Positions 1 to 4,814 of a stretch of 8,129 nt of DNA are shown piece by piece. The stretch's first letter is position 1. The number at the start of each line of letters is the position of its first letter. Source of the DNA: Dehalococcoidia bacterium (lineage in GTDB: Bacteria; Chloroflexota; Dehalococcoidia; Dehalococcoidales; Fen-1064); assembly GCA_003153955.1 (NCBI GenBank), contig PMCB01000100.1, forward strand, positions 20,140 through 28,268. Direction: 5' to 3'. Both the position numbers and the translations under genes were made by a program. The notes beneath the pieces are model-generated. The model ran no database searches. It was not told the origin of the DNA and worked only from the letters and a program-made list of their open reading frames with translations.

Positions 1-215
1 CCGGCGTCAATCATATTTTCCGTGATGTTGACCCGAACCAGATGTTCGATAAACGGAATGAGAAATATAATACCCGGATTAGCAAAGCGGTTGTATTTGC
101 CGAAACGCTCGACTAAACCGCGGCTGGTCGGCCTGACGGTACGAATGGACTGTCCCAGCAGCCAGATGACAAGGATAACCGCAATGATGATAACAACGAT
201 GGCAGTTCCTGACAT
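1..215 (-). CDS. SPFH/band-7 (stomatin-like) membrane protein, N-terminal fragment
   Basis: The frame from ATG at 215 stays open to the window edge and gives 71 codons, so only the N-terminus is present. GGAGG at 221-225 sits 5 nt before the ATG and fixes the start. Residues 4-20 form one hydrophobic membrane segment (TAIVVIIIAVILVIWLL). The following segment, with SIRTVRP, RGLVERFGKYNR and NPGIIFLIPFIEHLVRVNI, reads as the start of an SPFH/prohibitin-homology domain, typical of stomatin, paraslipin and QmcA-type proteins. Members of this family are anchored by an N-terminal helix and form large ring oligomers that organise membrane domains or proteases. The partner is often an NfeD protein, but none is visible here because the gene runs off the left edge. 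It lies downstream of the DUF998 gene on the same strand, with a spacer of about 110 nt after the micro-ORF. The family call is firm; the subfamily is not determinable. Confidence 0.85.
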   Translation of the reverse strand, partial: MSGTAIVVIIIAVILVIWLLGQSIRTVRPTSRGLVERFGKYNRFANPGIIFLIPFIEHLVRVNITENMIDA

Positions 216-283
216 GATTTCCTCCTTCATACATCCACATTATTATGTAAGATGTATATGCCCAATTTCCTATGCTACTCGCC

Positions 284-299
284 TGAAAATAAATTTTCA
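284..299. repeat. 16-bp perfect inverted repeat in the leader of the SPFH gene
   Basis: TGAAAATAAATTTTCA is perfectly self-complementary apart from its central AA (7-bp arms, 2-nt centre). It lies about 70 bp upstream of the SPFH start, in the AT-rich spacer between the micro-ORF at 329-388 and the SPFH ATG at 215. The size suits a dimeric regulator site. A 2-nt centre is too tight for a good RNA hairpin, although the inner pairs could open. No clear -35/-10 pair was found next to it, so a role as operator is inference. Confidence 0.35.
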
Positions 300-328
300 A
301 GTAGTGAAAGGAGGATTATGATATTTAT

Positions 329-388
329 TTAGTCTTCTTCATCGTCGTCAGGCGGACAAAAAGAATCGCGCGGGAATTGCCAGTCCAT
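329..388 (-). CDS. possible 19-aa acidic micro-ORF, translationally coupled to the DUF998 gene
   Basis: The DUF998 stop and a new ATG share one base (TAATG at 390-386). The ATG is preceded by GGGGAG at 394-399, with a 5-nt spacer lying inside the end of the DUF998 gene. The product reads MDWQFPRDSFCPPDDDEED and then TAA. It has one Cys, Trp near the N-terminus and an almost purely acidic tail, with no membrane segment. TAATG overlaps with an internal Shine-Dalgarno are a classic arrangement for translational coupling, which is the main support, because a 19-codon open frame is not rare by chance. I do not recognise the sequence. It could be a small partner of the membrane protein, or fortuitous. 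Confidence 0.3.
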   Translation of the reverse strand: MDWQFPRDSFCPPDDDEED

Positions 389-1125
389 TATTGCTCCCCT
401 TCTGAATGAAAATTGGCATAGATCTGTAAAAGCCGTAAACGACCGCTGTCGATCGCGGCTTGCGTCGGTTTCGGTTTAAAAGCGGTCCAGATGAGGCGGA
501 CACAAATGATTTCTCCCCATAGCTGGCCGTTCAATAATAAAATACGTTCGAATATTCCCAGAAAATCGCTGTGTCCCGTCGGAATCAGAAAACCAACGAC
601 AATGGTAAGTACCGCAATCGTTCCGGCGATCATCGAATAAATCCATAAACCACGATGCCCGCTGGCTTTCAGACTGGGCGCCAGCAAATAACAGGCTAGC
701 GGGGACATTATAACAATGGCAATTGCCGAATCGCGGTGTATTTTTTCCGAAAGTGTAATTACGGTGCCCGGACTTTGTACATGGTTGCCGGCCACCAGGA
801 TGAAAGCAACCCCCACCAGAAATACCACAATCGCACCGAGGTTAATTTTGGAATTAATTTTTAATACCAGGGCCGCTGCCAGGGCGATAAACGATATCCC
901 CAATATGTAAAATGCGGAGGTCTGCAGCCATCCGTAAGACCCAAAAACCAAAAAGCTTACCGTGACGGCAATGGGATTTTCTGTGGGATGTAATAATTGT
1001 GCGACAGCATTGCATGCAATAAAGTAAACAGGTCCCAGGGCCGCAAACGACGCCGACCCTACCAGGGCTGCCTTCCGCGGCGGTACGGTCTTCAATCGTT
1101 TAACGTGGGAAAAAAAGTGCAGCAA
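388..1125 (-). CDS. DUF998 family integral membrane protein
   Basis: This 245-residue protein has about six hydrophobic helices, roughly at residues 21-45, 71-90, 95-113, 133-152, 159-181 and 196-214. Its motif spacing matches DUF998 proteins: NP at 50-51, YGWLQTSAFYILG at 64-76, IH at 129-130 in the loop before helix 4, and GIFERILLLNGQLW at 190-203 before the last helix. The family has no firmly established biochemical role. The start is uncertain. The frame opens after a stop at 1165-1167, and the only common start codon before the conserved region is TTG at 1125, with AGGAAG directly against it and GGAG about 16 nt upstream. An ATC at 1134 lies 7 nt after that GGAG but would be a rare start. 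The last codon overlaps a candidate micro-ORF, and the SPFH gene follows on the same strand, so a short envelope operon is possible. Confidence 0.8.
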   Translation of the reverse strand: MLHFFSHVKRLKTVPPRKAALVGSASFAALGPVYFIACNAVAQLLHPTENPIAVTVSFLVFGSYGWLQTSAFYILGISFIALAAALVLKINSKINLGAIVVFLVGVAFILVAGNHVQSPGTVITLSEKIHRDSAIAIVIMSPLACYLLAPSLKASGHRGLWIYSMIAGTIAVLTIVVGFLIPTGHSDFLGIFERILLLNGQLWGEIICVRLIWTAFKPKPTQAAIDSGRLRLLQIYANFHSEGEQ

Positions 1126-1385
1126 CTTCCTGATGACCGTACTCCTGAGATAAAAATTAATGTTTCACGTTTTTAATATCTTTTTTACAGGTACTTGTTC
1201 ACAAAACATTCAATAAAACAGGCGAACCTGATAAATTCTTACCTATATCATAACACGTAACCACATAATAACAACCCAAAACCCGTTTTTTTCTTGGCAA
1301 GGACTAATAATACTTGAATTATCTATGAATTTTATCCAACCGCAAAAAATAAATCCCTTTTATGCAGGGGCGGTTTATCACCTTG

Positions 1386-1420
1386 AGTATTAAGCGAAAT
1401 ACTTTCAACAGCAGTTGAAA
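1386..1420. repeat. two adjacent hairpins in the spacer
   Basis: AGTATT at 1386-1391 pairs with AATACT at 1398-1403 across a 6-nt loop. TTTCAAC at 1403-1409 pairs with GTTGAAA at 1414-1420 across the 4-nt loop AGCA. Read on the minus strand, this is a TTCAA/TTGAA hairpin followed by AGTATTTCG. The same order of elements occurs on the plus strand at 3994-4037. Neither hairpin is followed by a clean T tract, so this is more likely a dispersed repeat element than a terminator. Confidence 0.5.
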
Positions 1421-1429
1421 TGTACACCC

Positions 1430-1565
1430 GCCCTGTCTTCCCTAACTCCTCTTGTCGTTCACGCGAAAGCCACAGGTATTGAACGAAGTGAATGTACGGG
1501 AATCTTGAGCCCACAGGTGAAATACTTCCGAAGGTCTCAACCGAAGGTACTTTTGACCTTAGTTA
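1430..1565. repeat. degenerate dispersed intergenic repeat-like sequence
   Basis: The stretch resembles fragments of intergenic repeats often seen in environmental bacteria, including a variant of the GTCATTCCCGCGAAAGCGGG type (CTTGTCGTTCACGCGAAAGC near 1452-1471). It also holds a GAACGAAGTGAATG segment and an 8-bp direct repeat CCGAAGGT at 1528-1535 and 1541-1548. Small open frames through it have no ribosome binding site. Identification as a dispersed family is from memory of similar sequences and cannot be proven from one window. Confidence 0.35.
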
Positions 1566-1710
1566 AAATGTATTGCTTTTCAAGCAAAATGAACATCTAA
1601 CTATCTGCTCAAGTTTACAAAGGTTTGCTAGTGTGTATGCCTCTACTATTCCCTGGTATTTATTGTTTTGCTATTATTTGGTATTTGGATCGTGGAACTT
1701 GGAATTTAAT

Positions 1711-1734
1711 ATTGTAGGGTGGCCAACCCCCACC
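1711..1734. repeat. TAGGGTGG...CCACC repeat-type hairpin downstream of the VTT gene
   Basis: GGTGG at 1718-1722 pairs with CCACC at 1730-1734 across a 7-nt loop, preceded by ATTGTAG. The form resembles the common dispersed unit GTAGGGTGGGC-loop-GCCCACC. It lies 42 bp beyond the stop of the minus-strand VTT gene. On that strand it is followed by CTACAATATT rather than a run of T, so it would be a poor intrinsic terminator. Repeat debris is the likelier reading. Confidence 0.35.
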
Positions 1735-1775
1735 AGTCGTCTCGATCCGGCGCAAGCCCATATCCAACAATCGCC

Positions 1776-2381
1776 TCATGCCTTTAAAAACGGCAGGAAC
1801 CGGATTAATCCCAACCCAGCGTAAATCAAAATAATATATTTCGGGAATTTACCCACCCATAAAGCCGGTAAAAACTTGGCTACCGGCATTTTCGCCGCCC
1901 CGGCAATAATCCCCCCCACCTCAATCGGCAGCACCGGCTGAAAAGACAGAAAAGCAATCGCCCAAAAACCGTATTTATCGATCCATTTCTTCATTAACTG
2001 ATAGCCCCTGCCTTCGTTCGCTAAAGCTACCTTTTTCCCCAGCAGCCCAACATAATACCCGCTCATTTCCCCCAGGCATGCCCCCACACTGCATACCAAC
2101 GCGATCATTACCGGATTGTATTGTCCGGCGGCGGCGATCATCAACGAAACGGCCAGAGGCAAGGGAATAAATGACAGGTTGATTAATAACGTAATCCCGA
2201 ATAAGGTTAAATACGCCGCCCACACCACATGTGAAAGTGAAATATGCGGTTCCACGAAACGTTTCAATATCCAATATAAAAGGACGCTCAGTGCAAATAC
2301 GGCGATGATTGTTAGCGCCAGTTTCATCCAGTGAATTTTCGCCGGCGGATTCTGTTTTTTCGGTCCGGAAGTTTCATTCAT
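1776..2381 (-). CDS. VTT-domain (DedA/SNARE-associated-like) membrane protein
   Basis: This 201-residue inner-membrane protein has a charged N-terminal tail (1-19) and hydrophobic segments near 21-39, 50-72, 77-100, 139-163 and 171-195. The diagnostic parts are the glycine-spaced GACLGEMSGYYVG at 100-112 and the stretch FLSFQPVLPIEVGGIIAGAAKMP at about 144-166, followed by VAKFLPALWVGKFPKY. These match the VTT fold, with its re-entrant loop and the P-x-x-P...AG...F...G+xx+Y pattern of YqaA/DedA-like proteins. Known relatives affect membrane potential, lipid scrambling or polyprenyl-phosphate recycling; the role here is not fixed by sequence. ATG at 2381 has no good Shine-Dalgarno. ATG at 2327 (residue 19) is an alternative start that also lacks one. 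The gene is divergent from the zinc-ribbon gene. Confidence 0.8.
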   Translation of the reverse strand: MNETSGPKKQNPPAKIHWMKLALTIIAVFALSVLLYWILKRFVEPHISLSHVVWAAYLTLFGITLLINLSFIPLPLAVSLMIAAAGQYNPVMIALVCSVGACLGEMSGYYVGLLGKKVALANEGRGYQLMKKWIDKYGFWAIAFLSFQPVLPIEVGGIIAGAAKMPVAKFLPALWVGKFPKYIILIYAGLGLIRFLPFLKA

Positions 2382-2547
2382 AATTATCTGCTGCCGCTCT
2401 GCGCCATAAAGCGTATGCCCGTAAATTATGCCATTTTCCCTGACATTCCAGTCATTTTAATTCATTTCAACTCGCGAATCAACACAACCATAAATGCAAT
2501 TCATAAAAAAATATCGTCTAAATTTAATCATAATGGGCCGCCCCCTA

Positions 2548-2612
2548 TTGTAATATTTCTTAAATGGGTGTATGCTCTGTCTAGGTTTAGTAAGGTTTTC
2601 CATTGGTAGAAT
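2548..2612 (+). promoter_or_regulatory. two candidate promoters for the zinc-ribbon gene
   Basis: The better candidate is an extended -10, TGG-TAGAAT at 2604-2612 (5 of 6 to TATAAT plus the TGn motif), with no good -35. It would start transcription near 2619 and leave a leader of about 60 nt. An upstream alternative is TTGTAA at 2548-2553, a 17-nt spacer and TATGCT at 2571-2576. The 299-bp region between the divergent VTT and zinc-ribbon starts otherwise contains no gene that I can support. Confidence 0.4.
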
Positions 2613-2680
2613 ATCACAATTCTTCCTTCAACTATTGGATGACCAAGTCCTAACCGAGTAATAAAAAGGAGGTCATCCCG

Positions 2681-3001
2681 ATGAGTTATACTGACAAACA
2701 AATCACCTGTTCCGATTGCGGCACTGCCTTCACGTTCAGCGCTGCAGAGCAAGAACAATTCGCGTCCCGCGGCTACACCAATGAGCCCAAACGGTGCGCA
2801 ACCTGCCGTGCAGCCAGAAAGCAGAATACGTCTGGTGGCAGCAGCTATGGAAGCAGAGATGGGTCAGCACCGCGGCAAATGTTCCCGGTGAAATGCGCCA
2901 CTTGCGGCAAGGATACCCAGGTACCCTTTGAACCCCGTGGTGATAGACCGGTCTATTGTTCCGATTGCTATCGCAAAACAAATCCCACAAAAAGATACTA
3001 A
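2681..3001 (+). CDS. double zinc-ribbon protein (zf-trcl type plus CxxC-x17-CxxC)
   Basis: This 106-aa soluble protein carries eight cysteines in four CxxC knuckles. C10/C13 and C39/C42 have 25 residues between knuckles and match the probable zinc-ribbon domain found at the N-terminus of many small bacterial proteins. C72/C75 and C93/C96 are separated by exactly 17 residues, ending PVYCSDCYRK, which is the CxxC-x17-CxxC domain. The two ribbons are joined by a flexible Gly/Ser/Arg linker (about 44-66), and the C-terminus is basic. Each ribbon should bind one zinc ion. A nucleic-acid or ribosome-related role is often guessed for such proteins but is unproven. AAAAAGGAGG ends 9 nt before the ATG (GGAGG at 2668-2672... 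spacer tcatcccg), which supports this start. It has its own terminator, so it is probably monocistronic. Confidence 0.88.
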   Translation: MSYTDKQITCSDCGTAFTFSAAEQEQFASRGYTNEPKRCATCRAARKQNTSGGSSYGSRDGSAPRQMFPVKCATCGKDTQVPFEPRGDRPVYCSDCYRKTNPTKRY

Positions 3002-3016
3002 TCTTCAGTAGGTAAT

Positions 3017-3070
3017 AAAAGGCCGGATGGAGCCCACCGCAAGGAAAAGTTCTGTCCGGCCTTTTTATTT
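3017..3070 (+). terminator. intrinsic terminator of the zinc-ribbon gene, unusually long loop
   Basis: AAAAGGCCGGA at 3017-3027 pairs perfectly with TCCGGCCTTTT at 3055-3065 (11 bp), followed by T-A-TTTT. The 27-nt loop is far longer than in typical terminators and contains the small TGG/CCA pairing near its 5' side. The A tract before the stem means it could also work, more weakly, on the minus strand. Confidence 0.8.
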
Positions 3071-3091
3071 TGTCAAAATCAATCATGGCTA

Positions 3092-3180
3092 TTGCATTCC
3101 GGAAATCATGAAATATAATTAAAATTAGAGTTTAAATATTGCTCACTGACGGTTGTCAATTCACCGCCTATAGCCAGAAT
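3092..3180 (+). promoter_or_regulatory. two candidate promoters upstream of the 69-aa gene
   Basis: The first has a perfect TATAAT at 3114-3119 but a weak -35 (TTGCAT at 3092-3097, spacer 16), with the palindrome TTCCGGAA at 3097-3104 between them. The second has TTGTCA at 3153-3158 (5 of 6), a 16-nt spacer and CAGAAT at 3175-3180 (4 of 6). Its -35 lies in the inverted repeat TGAC-GGTT-GTCA (3147-3158), which could be an operator. I cannot tell from sequence which is used. Confidence 0.4.
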
Positions 3181-3197
3181 GAGTTAATATTATTTTT

Positions 3198-3214
3198 CCG
3201 GCGGATAACGCCGG
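3198..3214 (+). promoter_or_regulatory. leader hairpin upstream of the 69-aa gene
   Basis: CCGGCG at 3198-3203 pairs with CGCCGG at 3209-3214 across GATAA. It ends 14 nt before the GGAGG ribosome binding site, so it would not block translation. It could protect the 5' end of the mRNA or serve as a protein site. No T tract follows, so it is not a terminator. Confidence 0.4.
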
Positions 3215-3239
3215 TCTATAAAACATTCGGAGGAAAATA

Positions 3240-3449
3240 ATGGGACAGTCAATCGAATATCAAAAGCAGATGTCGGAAGTCGTTTATATCAACCTGCCGG
3301 GCCCCGCAGAACCGGAACCCGGTATGAGCGGCGGTGAATTACTGCACGGTTTTCTCGCCGAGCTTTATAAATCGTCCAACCCCGAACTGAAAGCATCTGT
3401 CAATCAGCTCTGCTTCAGATGGAACGTCCACTACGTCGAGCAGAAATAG
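3240..3449 (+). CDS. uncharacterised 69-aa protein
   Basis: I do not recognise this protein. ATG at 3240 follows GGAGG at 3229-3233 with a 6-nt spacer, so translation is well supported. The product has no membrane segment and no signal peptide. There is a Pro/Glu-rich stretch (LPGPAEPEPGMSGG, about 19-32) and then a probable helical half (33-60). It ends CFRWNVHYVEQK, with a single Cys at 58 and Trp at 61. The gene has a separate candidate promoter region, a leader hairpin and a perfect downstream hairpin, so it looks like an independent small transcription unit between the zinc-ribbon and RhaM genes. A regulatory or adaptor role is possible but nothing in the sequence fixes it. Confidence 0.65.
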   Translation: MGQSIEYQKQMSEVVYINLPGPAEPEPGMSGGELLHGFLAELYKSSNPELKASVNQLCFRWNVHYVEQK

Positions 3450-3463
3450 CATTTGGTAAGGGT

Positions 3464-3493
3464 GGCTGCATCGTGGTTCGCTTCGATGCAGCC
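3464..3493 (+). terminator. 10-bp perfect hairpin after the 69-aa gene
   Basis: GGCTGCATCG at 3464-3473 pairs perfectly with CGATGCAGCC at 3484-3493 across the 10-nt loop TGGTTCGCTT. The stem is GC-rich, but the tail GTCATTTCC is a poor T tract. It could be a weak or factor-aided terminator, or an RNA-stabilising 3' end that allows some readthrough into rhaM 65 nt further on. Confidence 0.55.
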
Positions 3494-3558
3494 GTCATTT
3501 CCATCGGTTATTTTCAATAATCCGTCATTCTACCAATATTCTATCTGGAGGTTTGGTG

Positions 3559-3873
3559 ATGCAGCGGCGCGCTTTTACTATGCGCATCAAACCCGGCTTC
3601 GAACTCGAATACCGCAAACGGCATGACGAGATTTGGCCGGAATTGTCCCGGCTGCTCAAAGCCGCCGGCATCCGCGATTATTCCATTTATCTGGATAAAA
3701 ATACCGGCACTTTGTTCGCCTTCCAAAAACTGACGGATAATAATACTAACGACGACCTGCCCAGACATCCCGTCATGAAAAAATGGTGGGCTTATATGGC
3801 CGATATCATGGAAACCAATCCGGACAACTCCCCGGTCGCCTGCCCCCTCGAAGAAGTCTTCCACACCGACTGA
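3559..3873 (+). CDS. rhaM: L-rhamnose mutarotase
   Basis: The product interconverts the alpha and beta anomers of L-rhamnose, which lets a single-anomer-specific isomerase use the whole pool. Starting at ATG 3559 gives 104 residues, the same length as E. coli RhaM as I remember it. In-frame TTG (3553) and GTG (3556) are less likely, because GGAGG at 3547-3551 is 7 nt from the ATG. The family pattern is clear: RHDEIWPEL at 21-29 with the active-site His22, RDYSIYLDK at 39-47 with Tyr41, KKWWAYMADIM at 74-84 with Trp76-Trp77, and NPDNSPV at 87-93 near the C-terminus. It is a soluble dimeric ferredoxin-like fold in known members. No rhaA, rhaB, rhaD or transporter gene is nearby, so the physiological sugar is open; related proteins can act on other deoxy-sugars such as fucose. 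It is followed by a repeat-like hairpin at 3900-3928. Confidence 0.9.
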   Translation: MQRRAFTMRIKPGFELEYRKRHDEIWPELSRLLKAAGIRDYSIYLDKNTGTLFAFQKLTDNNTNDDLPRHPVMKKWWAYMADIMETNPDNSPVACPLEEVFHTD

Positions 3874-3899
3874 CCGAATTTTCTCTTGTCTGTCCGTAG

Positions 3900-3928
3900 G
3901 GGCTGGTTTATAACCCGCCCGCCTTTTT
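3900..3928 (+). terminator. repeat-type hairpin with T tract after rhaM
   Basis: GGGCTGG at 3900-3906 pairs with CCCGCCC at 3914-3920 (6 of 7 pairs) around TTTATAA, then GCC and five T. The sequence GTAGGGGCTGGTTTATAACC resembles a dispersed intergenic unit GTAGGGGCGGGTTTATAACCCGCCC. It may be both, with a repeat copy serving as the rhaM terminator. The T tract begins 3 nt after the stem, which weakens the terminator reading. Confidence 0.45.
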
Positions 3929-3962
3929 GTCATTCCCGACCTGACCGTAGACCGCATCCTCT

Positions 3963-4037
3963 TTCGTCATTCTGATTTTGATATTGACGAAGGTCCTTCA
4001 ATTGAAGGATAAGGGTTTCGATACTTCGAGTATTTCG
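3963..4037. repeat. cluster of three palindromes in the rhaM-SRPBCC spacer
   Basis: There are three elements in 75 bp. TTCGTCA at 3963-3969 pairs with TGACGAA at 3985-3991. TCCTTCAATTGAAGGA at 3994-4009 is a perfect 16-bp palindrome. ATACT at 4021-4025 pairs with AGTAT at 4029-4033 around TCG, followed by TTCG. No T tracts follow. The TTCAATTGAA palindrome followed by AGTATTTCG repeats, in opposite orientation, the arrangement at 1395-1420, which suggests copies of one degenerate repeat family. The rest of the 265-bp spacer shows no gene. Confidence 0.5.
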
Positions 4038-4138
4038 TATTTACTTGATTATTTCCACGTTAGCCGGCTTCCCGACATTTTATTTCGATTTACTGTAGTA
4101 TTAGGTTAAGTAAAGAGAAAGGGGAAGGGTGGTTGTGG

Positions 4139-4582
4139 ATGAGACTTCAAAAATCTATCGAAATCCAGGCTGTCGCCGAAAAAATCTGGCCGCTCCTGGC
4201 AGAACCGTCTAACATTGCCAAATGGTGCAGCCCAGCGAAAAAAATGCGCCGCACTAATGACCAATGCAACGGCCTGGGTACAACTTTCTATTTCGAAGAA
4301 CGCGCAGTCGGACGGCTGATGAAACTGAATTTCATTATCACAGAGTGGATCGAAAACCACAGCGTCGCCTTTAAAATGACATCCGGCAATCTCGTCAAAG
4401 GCTACGAGCAGCGCTACACCCTCGAAAAGACTCCGGCAGGCATCAGGGTCACATGTTCCGAGAAAGTAAAATTACCCTTCGGTATCCTCGGCAAGTGCTT
4501 CGAGCCTATTCGCAGGCCTTATTCGGAAGGTCATCTCGTCCGGATGCTGGCGCAGCTCAAAATCATGAGCGAATGTCCCTGA
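4139..4582 (+). CDS. SRPBCC (START-like / polyketide cyclase-type) ligand-binding protein
   Basis: This is a 147-residue soluble protein if ATG 4139 is used. A TTG at 4133 is in frame, but MRLQKSIEI is the usual family opening and GGTGG at 4128-4132 sits 6 nt before the ATG. The N-terminal strand KSIEIQAVAEKIWPLLAEPSNIAKW (5-29) shows the typical SRPBCC pattern: strand, I-x-A...+-W-x-l-l-x-P-x-x-i-x-x-W. Later strands follow: GLGTTFYFEE near 46-55, NFIITEWIENHSVAFKM at 64-80, and EQRYTLEKTPAGIRVTCSEKV at 90-110. A long C-terminal helix (about 128-144) closes the pocket. The fold binds hydrophobic ligands in many unrelated roles, so the substrate cannot be read from sequence. The terminal helix EGHLVRMLAQLKIM is complete, so it is not truncated. 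No partner gene is adjacent in an operon. Confidence 0.75.
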   Translation: MRLQKSIEIQAVAEKIWPLLAEPSNIAKWCSPAKKMRRTNDQCNGLGTTFYFEERAVGRLMKLNFIITEWIENHSVAFKMTSGNLVKGYEQRYTLEKTPAGIRVTCSEKVKLPFGILGKCFEPIRRPYSEGHLVRMLAQLKIMSECP

Positions 4583-4704
4583 TCCCACCGCAAATCTTTC
4601 CCGGATTTCAACCTTGGACCTCACCGCTCATTAATCCTTAAATTTTTCTGAATAATGCCGAACCGGATTTTTTGGAGGATTATCTTTTTCGTATAGTACT
4701 AATT

Positions 4705-4738
4705 CAGCATTGACTTTATATGCTGTTTGTTTTAGCAT
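4705..4738 (+). promoter_or_regulatory. promoter with overlapping inverted repeat for the YpmS-like gene
   Basis: TTGACT at 4710-4715 (5 of 6), a 17-nt spacer and TAGCAT at 4733-4738 (4 of 6) make a good sigma-70-type promoter, with transcription starting near 4745 and a leader of about 70 nt. CAGCAT at 4705-4710 and ATGCTG at 4720-4725 form an inverted repeat bracketing the -35 box. A third AGCAT at 4734-4738 lies in the -10 box. A repressor bound to these sites would block polymerase, which is inference from position. Confidence 0.55.
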
Positions 4739-4814
4739 TTTCTTGTATGTGGTCGTTACCTGGTGTACCTGCCGGCATCGTGAGAATCTCTGTTCTTCAG
4801 AAAGGAGGTAGTCA

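Larger units (their letters stand above)
1126..1775. other. 650-bp gene-free spacer
   Basis: I see no coding region with a ribosome binding site or recognisable product on either strand. The part nearest the DUF998 gene (1150-1330) is AT-rich and must hold its promoter, but no convincing -35/-10 pair stood out. The remainder contains two adjacent hairpins (1386-1420), a stretch of degenerate repeat-like sequence (about 1430-1565) with CCGAAGGT directly repeated at 1528 and 1541, and a GGTGG/CCACC hairpin at 1718-1734. No tRNA-like fold was found. Confidence 0.6.

Noticed and set aside
22..321. 99-codon open frame on the plus strand
   Set aside because: It runs antisense to the clear SPFH N-terminus, has no ribosome binding site, and its product is of improbable composition.
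307..332. Strong AAAGGAGG followed by ATG and a stop after only four codons (plus strand)
   Set aside because: A four-codon frame cannot be called a gene, and no continuation is found in any frame. It may be a relic or chance, although the ribosome binding site is as good as those of real genes here.
1332..1514. 60-codon minus-strand frame in the spacer
   Set aside because: It reads through repeat-like sequence and hairpins, without a ribosome binding site or recognisable product.
1126..1775. tRNA or structured non-coding RNA gene in the long spacer
   Set aside because: No T-loop consensus or cloverleaf was found, and the hairpins present are short and repeat-like.
1573..1824. 83-codon plus-strand frame
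   Set aside because: It crosses repeat debris and runs antisense into the end of the VTT gene; no ribosome binding site.
2331..2609. 92-codon plus-strand frame in the divergent promoter region
   Set aside because: It starts antisense to the VTT N-terminus, has no Shine-Dalgarno, and covers the promoter candidates of the zinc-ribbon gene.
3541..3957. 138-codon minus-strand frame opposite rhaM
   Set aside because: It is antisense to a gene with clear RhaM motifs. Its start lies in the repeat-like segment, which commonly produces spurious frames.
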